Assembly (NCBI GenBank): GCA_032718475.1
Contig: JAUCBJ010004642.1
Location: forward strand, 1 to 25,597
Direction of reading: 5' to 3'
DNA from: Nemertoderma westbladi
Taxonomy: Eukaryota; Xenacoelomorpha; Nemertodermatida; Nemertodermatidae
Length of the DNA stretch: 25,597 bases
This document shows, piece by piece, positions 17,975 through 25,597 of the stretch. The notes under the pieces were generated by a model. That model did not search any database. It saw only the letters and a program-made list of their open reading frames with translations, and had not been told where the DNA came from. The position numbers and the translations under genes are program-made. Each line of letters opens with the position of its first letter. Positions within the stretch are counted from its first letter, which is position 1.

Positions 17975-18264
17975 GTACATCATTGTGTGAAAAGTAGCAC
18001 TTTATAAACCGAGTGAATTATAACGACGTCAGTGAGGGAGGTTTACATAAACATAAATAAACATTATTATTATATATTTATTCCAAACAGAGGTCCATGA
18101 AACATCAGTAATTTAAGTAGTACAACGAAAATAAAAGTACAAGACAAGTGAGGCAATATATTTAATATTTAATTTGAATAATTCAATTTTATTAATATTT
18201 AGTTAAATACAAATAAACAATGTTGCTTAAATTCTGAATAATGCCTTTTCACACAATGATGTAC
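17975..18264. repeat. Inverted-repeat pair, 20 bp perfect, 290 bp apart end to end
   Basis: GTACATCATTGTGTGAAAAG at 17975-17994 recurs as its exact complement at 18245-18264. The interior is AT-rich without an ORF. The layout suits a small MITE, but no target-site duplication is evident. Confidence 0.55.
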
Positions 18265-19154
18265 CTAATTTGTTTCATTATGTCAACTTATCGGAGTTTC
18301 ACGCTTAATTAATTAATTAATTAATCCCTCATAACGTTTAAAAATAAATATTAATGAATTAATATCCTATTAATGCAGCTAATGGGGTTGGTGCGCGAAA
18401 AAATTGTTGGGCTAGGAAAAAAATGAAAAAAAGGTAACAAGATGCCGGGATCGAGTGGCGGGTGTGTTTTTATGTAAAAACACGAGGAAACGGTCGATGT
18501 GGCGGGTTTAAGTAAGAGCGGGAAGCCAATATTGAAAATCGGCTGTGATTGGCTCTGCATATTTGTCGTCACTACGCAGTGCTCAGATAATTTTTTATAT
18601 TGGTTTCTATGGAGGGAGATTTTAGATCCAATCAAATACACATTAAATCTCAATCATTTCACACGCGGCTTATATCAATTGAAAGCGGAGAGTCTTGCGC
18701 TTCTTTTGACACATTAATAAAATTGTGTTTACAATTACAAACTCGGCAGATTGCCTGACCAGTATGTAAGCAGTCAGCCTAATGCAGTATCTAAGTATAG
18801 CAGATTTACTTCATTAAGTAGGGTTTACCGGCGGCATTTTTAATATTCAAGTAGCCTACTGCCAATTATTACTGTCTTATAGTACCGGCTGACCGGTATT
18901 ACATGTTTAATGTTATTTTAAATATAATCTACCGTAATCAATACAGATTGGAATTCAGTACCGGTATTGCTGCTGGAAATACAGCTGAATACATATATTT
19001 ATCAACGTTCCTCATCATGAATTTAAGTAATTGTAGTGTCAATAGACGCGCAAGACTCTCCGCTTTCAATTGATATAAGTGTGAAATGATAGAGATTTAA
19101 TATGTATTTGAATCGATCGAAAATTATCTATCCATAGAAACCAAGATAAAAAAT

Positions 19155-19285
19155 GGCAGTGATTTTTTATGTCCTTTTATTTGACTTTTTTTGTCCTTTT
19201 TTTTACGAATTATGCATAATGACTTTTGTTGTCCTTTTAATGACTTTTATTGTCCTTTTAATGACTTTTTATGTATGTATTTCTT
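19155..19285 (+). repeat. Short tandem module ATGACTTTT-TTGTCCTTTT (~20-bp period)
   Basis: About six irregular copies of a unit like TTTTAATGACTTTTATTGTCC. The reverse complement of the same words lies at 20780-20840 near the right arm of the foldback, so the module is part of its inverted-repeat architecture. Confidence 0.65.
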
Positions 19286-19504
19286 CAAACTGTCAGACTG
19301 CTGATTTCTGGACTGTCAGACAGTTGATTTCACTATGCCTGTGCCAAAACATTCCATGATTTATAGACTATGAGATAGATTTCCATATGTGCCTGTGGTA
19401 AAAAGACTCTCTATATTTAATAGTTTGTGGTTGTTGTCGATAATCGATTACCACATGACGTAGCAAAACACTCATTTTATAGCCAAAATCAATTACCAAT
19501 TGAT

Positions 19505-20398
19505 GGAAAGGAGCAGGTTAAGGCCGAGTTTTCTAACCAAAACAATAAACAGTCACTTTACCAAATCAGGGAAAGGAGCAGGTTACAGAGAAGGGATTTT
19601 CTAACCAAAACAATAAACGATCACTTAACTAATTGGGGGAAAGGAGCAGGTTACAGAGGCGGGATTTTCTAACCAAAACAATAAACGATCACTTAACTTA
19701 TTGAGGGAAAGGAGCAGGTTACAGAGGCGGGATTTTCTAACCAAAACAATAAACGATCATTTAACTAATTGAGGGAAAGGGACAGGTTACAGAGGCGGAA
19801 TTTTCTAACCAAAACAATAAACGATCACTTAACTAATTGAGGGAAAGGAGCAGGTTACAGAGGCGGGATTTTCTAACCAAAACAATAAATGATCATTTAA
19901 CTAATTGAGGGAAAGGGGCAGGTTACAGAGGCGGGCCTTTCTAACCAAAACAATAAACGGTCACTTTACCAATTCAGGGAAAGGAGCAGGTTACAGAGGC
20001 GGGATTTTCTAACCAAAACAATAAACGATCATTTAACTAATTGAGGGAAAGGGGCAGGTTACAGAGGCGGGATTTTCTAACCAAAACAATAAACGATCAT
20101 TTAACTAATTGAGGGAAAGGAGCAGGTTACAGAGACGGGATTTTCTAACCAAAACAATAAACGATAACATTACCAATTGAGAGAAAGGAGCAGGTTACAG
20201 AGGCGGGATTTTCTAACCAAAACAATAAACGATAACATTACCAATTGAGGGAAAGGAGCAGGTTACAGAGGCAGGATTTTCTAACCAAAACAATGAACGA
20301 TCACTTAACTAATTGAGGGAAAGGAGCAGGTTAAGGCCGGATTTTCTAACCAAAACAATAAACAGTCACTTTACCAAATCAGGGAAAGGAGCAGGTTA
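19505..20398 (+). repeat. 67-68-bp minisatellite, 13 units plus a partial
   Basis: Contiguous units carry GGGAAAGGAGCAGGTTACAG, AGGCGGGATTTTCTAACC and AAAACAATAAACGATCAC. Thirteen full units and a partial fourteenth are visible, and interior units are nearly identical. Units 1 and 13 share a variant form (AGGTTAAGGCCG and AACAGTCACTTTACCAAATC) unlike the interior, and unit 7 is partly intermediate. There are no unique spacers, so this is not a CRISPR array. The array lies inside the foldback element. Confidence 0.95.
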
Positions 20399-20779
20399 TC
20401 CGTAACACTACTCAGACAGTAGTCATGATCCATTATTGATTATAAAACTAATACAGTAATAGGCCTAAATTATGTGAAAGGTATATCCACATTTTCCACA
20501 ATCCTGCAATCCAGTTTGGCCTATCAATTATTTAAAATTTATTAGCACAACCGGTAGGCCTACCATTACCGTATTTAAATGGTAGGCTACACAGTAGGCC
20601 TATAGCAGTACCGGTGCCGGTACCGGTACTAAAATACAGAAATACCTGCTTTATACCTACATCTGTCTGTACATACAATACAGCAAAATAGTGCTATATA
20701 TACTAATACCGGTACTGATAGCCTAAGAGAACAGCAGTAGAGAAACCGGTAGCATGGAACCTAACATTAGACTTTTGGA
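20399..20779. other. Palindrome-rich TAGGCCTA/TACCGGTA island inside the foldback
   Basis: Dense AGGCCT, ACCGGT and GGTACC words, including GTACCGGTGCCGGTACCGGT at about 20608-20627. No gene was found. A similar island occupies about 18770-18970 in the left half of the element. Confidence 0.55.
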
Positions 20780-20870
20780 GGACATAAAAAATCAAAAAAA
20801 AAAGGACAAAAAAGGATTTAAACGGACAATAAAAATTATTGCGATAAAAAATTATCAGATCACTGCGTAA

Positions 20871-20897
20871 TGACGTCAAATATGTAGCAGCCAATCA
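20871..20897. promoter_or_regulatory. CRE and CCAAT-box pair in the right arm of the foldback
   Basis: A perfect CREB/ATF palindrome, TGACGTCA (20871-20878), lies 12 bases from CCAATCA (20891-20897), an NF-Y-type box. A second CCAAT (on the minus strand, within AGCCAATATTG) occurs further in. The left arm keeps the CCAAT words, but its CRE is mutated (TCGTCA). Promoter activity is only an inference. Confidence 0.35.
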
Positions 20898-21062
20898 CAG
20901 CCGATTTTCAATATTGGCTTCCCGCGCTTACTTAAACCCGTCATTTCGACCGTTTCCTCGTGTTTTTACAAAAAACACACCCGCCACTCAAATCAGGGCA
21001 CCTTGATACCCCTTATTCAATTGTTTCTAGCCCAACAATTTTTTCGCGCACCATCCCTATTG

Positions 21063-22039
21063 CAGTTACTATACAACAACTAACTGTACGATAAATAATC
21101 TTACATTTAGCATACAATGTTTATCATCAATGGGGATATAGGGAATACTCAATCACGTGTTCTATAACTTTATTGTTTCTAAGTTATTGAATACATACTT
21201 TGCAGCTTTATGAGGATAGCACCACAACGCTAAATAAATTGTCTTAATGTCACAAACAATAACTGATATAGAGACAATTATTTGTTGTTGTGTATTCGGT
21301 GTCAAGCGGATTCACAGGCGATACAAATATAACACCTAGTATTTAAACGATTAACCCCCTATTGTAAATATGTCCAAGACCACCTGCATTTCCTATGTAT
21401 AGTTTCGCCTAATTAGATAATTTTCATTGCTTTTATGTCCCGGCCCCACTGAGTGTTTGTATTTTATCAACATTGACGTTCTGTTTCTTAGTTCAAACCT
21501 ACTACTACAATCTCAATGCTCGATGTACCAGTTGTTGTTGTACCCAAAGCTCTCACTCTAGTACCCTACCCACCAACCTTAGTGCCATCCACACTATACA
21601 CCGATATCCCATTTCATTCTAAAAAATTGTTCTTAGTTTTATTTTTCCCTAAAAGGTAGATGTGCTGTTATTTTTATCATTCATTTTATTTTTCCCTTCT
21701 TTATAAATTATCTAACAACTAAATATTTCGTAAATTTTTTGTGTATATAAATTTTTCTATGACAGCTAAGCAATATTAATATGAATTAAATTTCCTAGAT
21801 GAGACTTATTGTCAGCGTCTGTGTAGTATTTTCTTATTTTCAGTGGTTTTTTTTCTAATATTTAATGTCCTCATTTTTAACACGAGGCACTGTTTGTTAT
21901 TTATCATAATCAATGTGTAGTAATGTAATTAATTATATAATTCAGAATTAAAATATATACAATATTTCATTGAATTATTTCTTCTATTTATTCGACATTA
22001 TGTGGCTCGTAGTCCCTAAGTCAGTGGTCCTTGGAAGGC
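21063..22039. other. AT-rich intergenic, nothing recognised
   Basis: No ORF of note, RNA gene or delimited repeat. Homopolymer-rich T stretches are frequent. Confidence 0.6.
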
Positions 22040-22112
22040 CCAAGAACCTGTTGCCTACAAGTGGTTGTTAAGACATCCATTGCGAGGTCACACGTTCGAC
22101 ACCACGCCAACC
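22040..22112 (+). repeat. tRNA-like SINE remnant
   Basis: AGTGGTTGTTAAGACATCC (about 22060-22078) followed by GCGAGGTCAC and the B-box-like GTTCGACACC (22094-22103) gives a tRNA-like pattern of A-box remnant and B box. The stems do not close, so it is a SINE head or pseudogene and not a functional tRNA. Confidence 0.45.
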
Positions 22113-22159
22113 AGTTCGAGAATATATTGTATTTATCACTGGAGCTCTGATCGGGTTCC

Positions 22160-22510
22160 TGCAGCTATTACTAGTTTGTTTGTGGCTGGGTGGCTGGTTG
22201 GGTTTATGGCTGGCTGGGTTTGTGGCTAGAATGTTTGAACACTAATAAGTCGGTCAATCGTTGATGAAATGGAACCAAACTTGGTACACATGTAGTCCAT
22301 TAAGAAATTCTACACACATACAGACTTCTATGTTCCTCTGTCTTCTGCTAGGGGGCGAATTGACAGAAACGTAAAATAAGCTGTAATTATAGAACCAACC
22401 ATCAGATTCATCTGAAATTCGGTAGTAGAAACCTACGAGCATTGCTTAATTAGAAATTCTACAGAGACTTTTACAGTTCCTGTCTGCCGCTAGTGGGGAA
22501 TTGTTAGAGC
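22160..22510 (+). repeat. Fragment related to the Helitron internal repeat
   Basis: After a GGCTGG-rich microsatellite (about 22180-22230) come two copies of the motif seen inside the Helitron at 9802-10822: CTGCTAGGGGGCGAATTG near 22345 and CTGCCGCTAGTGGGGAATTG near 22484. They lie about 141 bases apart, close to the 145-bp period there. No 3' hairpin with a CTAG end was found, so it is truncated or diverged. Confidence 0.55.
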
Positions 22511-22847
22511 TCCAGTTCATCGAGCTTAGCACGGTTTAATTAAATATGATAAAATAGCCTCGCGCAGATGTAACTTGCTAAATCCCATATCTCAGCTATC
22601 TCAATGCAAATTAGATTGTATTACATATTTCGAATCCTTGCAACCTTATCTTTCCTCGGTATCATCAGAAAGCTAGAAAGTTGAAGAATAACTGCGGTGT
22701 AACTGGTGCAATATCGACGGATACACCTTTTCCAAACGTTTGTAGCTAAAGAATGAAAGCAAAAATAAAACTTCTAGAGGAGGAGGGAGGTGGAACTAAC
22801 TCTGTATCAAATTTTATGCAATCTCATTAAGATTTGTAGAAATGTTC
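22511..22847. other. Intergenic, nothing recognised
   Basis: Mixed AT-rich sequence. No ORF, RNA gene or repeat boundary was identified. Confidence 0.55.
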
Positions 22848-22864
22848 GGGGGGGGGGGGGGGGG
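22848..22864 (+). repeat. 17-base poly-G run
   Basis: Seventeen consecutive G in AT-rich DNA, with no gene attached. Confidence 0.95.
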
Positions 22865-23169
22865 TCACAGAATCATGACACTTTATTCCGGGGCAGAGTG
22901 TAGGCATTGTCTCTTCTATTAACATTTTTAACCAGCTTATATAATTAAAGTTGTAACTTTCTCATAAAACTGAGAGAATGAAAAATAAGTGTTGTTTGTA
23001 TGTCGCAACGAGCTTTCTAACGAATTACCATAGTAACAGTAGTTGTAGTAATAATGTAAATAATGTAGCAATAATAATATTGAGAAATCCAGTACATTTA
23101 AATATTACTATTTTTTATACACCACTACCTTTAATATAATATAGTAGCTTTTATGTTTAATTGAACATT

Positions 23170-23212
23170 TGTTTAACTCCTTCCATAGTGTAGGCGTTAA
23201 ACAAACCTACAC
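23170..23212. other. Interleaved inverted repeats (potential H-type pseudoknot)
   Basis: TGTTTAAC (23170-23177) pairs with GTTAAACA (23196-23203), and GTGTAGG (23188-23194) pairs with CCTACAC (23206-23212). The four arms alternate, which is the order of an H-type pseudoknot if transcribed on the plus strand. There is no evidence of transcription. Confidence 0.35.
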
Positions 23213-23482
23213 ATCGGTAGTGAAATGTAGCTATTTGAAAAGAATTTGTTCTTCTAGAACAAATATTTTTTGTTCTAGAACATTTTTTAAAAATTTGACA
23301 AATTTTCTAACAACTTATTTTTATGTATCGTATATTATTTAATTATCTATAATTTGCTCTCATGTCAAACAATCGATCATGCGAATACTGAAAAGGCACA
23401 ACGAAGAAGCTTCTTCAGAACCACCTCGCTGAATTTTGTTGGAAGTTCACAAAGAATCGTCACTTTATAGTATTTGTACTGC

Positions 23483-24258
23483 TACTAGTGTGTTTTGTGC
23501 ACACCCACCCTCACATTTTTTATACTATCTAGTTTATGTTACGTTTTTTTAATGTTCTAGAACATATTGTCTATTTATTTTTTTATTAATTGTGTTCTAG
23601 AACAAATAATTGTCGTTCTAGAACAAAATTAATTAATTAGATATTTTTTAAGTTATCAAAGCTAGTTTTTTTATTTTATTTTTTTAATGTTCTAGAACAT
23701 TTCGTCTATTCATTTTTGTGAAAAGTAATGTTCTACAACAAATATTTTTTGTCCTAGAACATTTAAAAAAATGTTATTTTGTGGTTTTTTTTATTTGATT
23801 AGTAAGTGTTAAAAACAATTACTAACAACTATAAATTTTCATTGTAGCTAGTGATTTTTATTAAATATGTGATACAAAGATAACATAGAATAAAAAATTT
23901 ACAAATTGCCTAGTTTTTTGTTTTTTTTGTTCTAGAACAAATAATATTTGTTCCAGAACAAAATTTTTATATTAAATGAATAGATAATATGCTCTAGAAC
24001 ATTTTTTTTTAAAAGGAAACAAAAACTAGCTAGTTTAAAAAATTTATACAAAGATAACATACAATAAAAAATGAAAAATATAAACAAATTAGCTTGTTTT
24101 TTCCTATTTTTTTGTTCTAGAACAAAAAATATTTGTTCTAGAACGAAATTTTTATATTAAATGAATAGACAATATGTTCTAGAACGTGTTTTAAAAAAAG
24201 TAACAAAAACTAGCTAGTATAAAAAATTTGACGGGGTTGTGCACAAAACACACTAGTA
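23483..24258. mobile_element. 776-bp palindrome-rich foldback element
   Basis: The tips ACTAGTGTGTTTTGTGCACA (23484-23503) and its exact complement (24238-24257) extend by one more matching pair outward. Inward, the arms stay alignable through TTTTTTATACTA, CTAGTTT, GTTAC and TGTTCTAGAACATATTGTCTAT for about 90 bases. There is no ORF and no clear target duplication. It is probably a non-autonomous foldback/MITE relative. Confidence 0.65.
23870..24235. repeat. ~185-bp direct duplication within the foldback
   Basis: Two consecutive direct copies share ATACAAAGATAACATA-AATAAAAAAT, the paired TGTTCTAGAACA module, TTTTTATATTAAATGAATAG and ACAAAAACTAGCTAGT. They form the right half of the palindromic element. 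Confidence 0.75.
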
Positions 24259-24370
24259 CCATGTGTACCCATAAACTAGTTTTTGCTACTCTTTTTTTAA
24301 TTTTTATGTCATGTTAGTTATTGTTAGGAAAAAATTATGTTCTGGAACAAATATTTTTTGTTCTAGAACA

Positions 24371-24663
24371 TTTATTCAAAAAATGAACTAATTTAATTCG
24401 AAGTAATTGTCATGTGTAATGCATTGTTTAATTATCTATGAACATTAACTAATAGCTACCAATTTTTACGTTAGCTAGCGATTTTGCAAGTTGGCTATTA
24501 TTTTTGAAAGAGTGATTTTTTCAATTACACCCTTATATACTGTACTGTTCCTTTTATATTCCCACCACAACTACACAACTTTATTTTATAAATTTATTCC
24601 AGAAATTGTATTATTGTTGCTGTGGTTACAGTTGAAATAAATATTACCCTTACCCACACCCCT
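24371..24663. other. AT-rich intergenic, nothing recognised
   Basis: No gene or delimited repeat was seen. Confidence 0.6.
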
Positions 24664-24679
24664 CCCCCCCCCCCCCCCC
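24664..24679 (-). repeat. 16-base poly-C run (poly-G on the minus strand)
   Basis: Sixteen consecutive C flanked by further C-rich bases; the fourth G/C homopolymer of the window. Confidence 0.95.
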
Positions 24680-24965
24680 ACCCACATTTTTTTTAAATTT
24701 CAATCATATGCTACGAAATTTGGTATGATGATAGTTCGATAACTTTTTTTTACTGATGGCAGAGCCGGATTTCACTATTTATTTATTTCTATACAACAAG
24801 CCTTTAAAAACGCATTTTTAGCAATATTTAACAATATCTGCTGGCTTTATATTTTGTGTTTTGAATGTAATCCGTAATCCAGATATCATATTAGAATTAT
24901 TTGGTTTTGGCTATAATTTGGAATATACAGTAGGTGCCTAAGAGGTTATTCTAGATGATAGGTAA

Positions 24966-25266
24966 GAAAAATTGGCCTATGTGAAGAATAACAGGATTTC
25001 ACTTCTCGGTCGACTTTTTATTGGAATTTTATATATGAAGATTTTTTATTTTTTTTAATTTATCTTTATTAAGTGTTTTATAGCGTTTATTTCTGTCTTA
25101 TAACCTGTACATGTACTAATTCGTTTATTGTTTTGGTTAGATTCAGCCCTTCTGTAACCTGTGTTTTTGGTGAAAACCAGGTATTCTTCACATGAGGGTA
25201 ACTGCAAAGTGAAATATAACGGCAGAAAGTCTGGTATTCTTCACATGGGCCGACAATTTTTTTTTC
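24966..25266. repeat. ~300-bp inverted-repeat element with an internal antisense minisatellite unit
   Basis: The left arm (24966-24994: GAAAAATTG, GGCC, ATGTGAAGAATA, CAG) and right arm (25231-25266) are inverted copies with small indels. A third copy, CAGGTATTCTTCACATGAGG, lies at 25178-25197. Between them, 25121-25163 is the reverse complement of one unit of the minisatellite at 19505-20398 (TCGTTTATTGTTTTGGTTAG, then CTTCTGTAACCTG). No ORF is present. Confidence 0.5.
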
Positions 25267-25597
25267 GCTAATTAATATTAGTCAATACTAGTTAAAAATA
25301 AAAAATCACTTGGTTGCGCTTAAAACCCTAAGGCTTTTACAGGTTTGAATCTAATCACATGAAAGTTTTTTATATGATAGATCAAAGATGGAAAAAATTT
25401 TGTGAAAATAATTCTGCACCGCTAGGTTTGTTATAAATAGTATTAAATTTTATTAACAAAAAATTTCGAAAAGTTGTCTGATACTTTTATGCAGGGTGGA
25501 AATTTTCCGACTAATTGCTCAAAAATTGTAGAAGTTCATAAAAAAAATATTTGGAAATAATTGACCTTTCATTATACATAGTAATAGTCATTTCAAT
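25267..25597. other. AT-rich end of window, nothing recognised
   Basis: No ORF, RNA gene or repeat boundary was identified before the window ends. Confidence 0.6.

Larger units (their letters stand above)
18379..21062. mobile_element. 2.7-kb nested foldback element with modular inverted arms
   Basis: The outer arms run from about 18389-18600 on the left to 20850-21053 on the right. They include a 27-bp perfect match at the tips (18389-18415 with 21027-21053) and a 52-bp block with one mismatch (18502-18553 with 20889-20940). Inside the left arm is a second inverted pair (18589-18713 with 19036-19154), with a 31-bp perfect core at 18670-18700 and 19048-19078. A third module, GATTTTTTATGTCC with TTTTTTGTCC repeats (about 19160-19285), pairs with 20780-20840. 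Between the arms sits a 13-copy minisatellite. There is no transposase. The architecture resembles Foldback/TU-type elements. Exact ends and target duplication are not resolved. Confidence 0.72.
23252..24370. repeat. Array of ~17 copies of the palindrome TGTTCTAGAACA
   Basis: Exact or near-exact copies start at about 23250, 23271, 23553, 23593, 23614, 23688, 23729, 23750, 23928, 23949, 23990, 24113, 24134, 24175, 24338 and 24359. Variants include CCTAGA, CCAGAA and CTGGAA. They often come in pairs about 21 bases apart, joined by AAATATTTTTT or its complement. The 8-bp core TTCTAGAA fits the inverted TTCnnGAA pair of heat-shock elements. The array overlaps a foldback structure. Confidence 0.9.

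Noticed and set aside
19505-20398. CRISPR-like direct repeats
   Set aside because: Units are contiguous 67-68-bp tandem copies with no unique spacers, in an animal genome. This is a minisatellite.

Overview
This window is metazoan nuclear DNA. It is mostly AT-rich intergenic and repeat sequence, with three convincing protein-coding genes, each readable as one uninterrupted ORF. They are an ILF2/NF45 homologue (minus strand, 2651-3796), a lebercilin (LCA5/LCA5L) family ciliary protein (plus, 4504-6435) and a BICRA/BICRAL (GLTSCR1) family subunit of the non-canonical BAF chromatin remodeller (plus, 14488-16077). ILF2, a ciliary lebercilin and a GLTSCR1 protein together point to an animal. The low GC, short palindromic TAGGCCTA/TACCGGTA islands, a non-LTR retrotransposon, a Helitron and MITEs fit a repeat-rich, probably marine, invertebrate. 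I cannot name the phylum from the sequence.

Layout: 1-2363 has no gene (a poly-G run and a GC-rich block). 2364-3796 is ILF2 and its 3' region. 3797-4503 is a 707-bp divergent intergenic region that may be a shared promoter. 4504-6863 is the lebercilin gene with its polyadenylation signal. 7360-8645 holds a tRNA-like SINE head and a broken LINE reverse transcriptase in the opposite orientation. 9075-10822 holds Helitron-type sequence, including a well-delimited 1.02-kb non-autonomous Helitron. 10823-13183 is AT-rich with a small duplication and palindrome islands. 13184-14155 is a 259-bp MITE followed directly by an inverted junction and an E-box-rich minisatellite, a few hundred bases upstream of BICRA. 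14488-16240 is BICRA with its 3' end.

The last 9 kb has no recognisable gene but is highly structured. It contains a Tc1/mariner-like MITE (16342-16943) and a 2.7-kb nested foldback element (18379-21062) that carries a 13-copy minisatellite. It also contains a tRNA-like SINE remnant, a second Helitron-repeat fragment, a foldback built around about 17 copies of the 12-bp palindrome TGTTCTAGAACA (23252-24370), and a ~300-bp inverted-repeat element that contains one antisense copy of the minisatellite unit.

The three genes do not form a pathway: ILF2 acts in nuclear RNA and transcription complexes, LCA5 in cilia and BICRA in chromatin. The strongest leads are the two foldback structures, the intronless state of three normally multi-exon genes, and a decapeptide tandem repeat inside an unusually short BICRA. 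No search or alignment could be run, so family assignments rest on recognising conserved motifs by eye.
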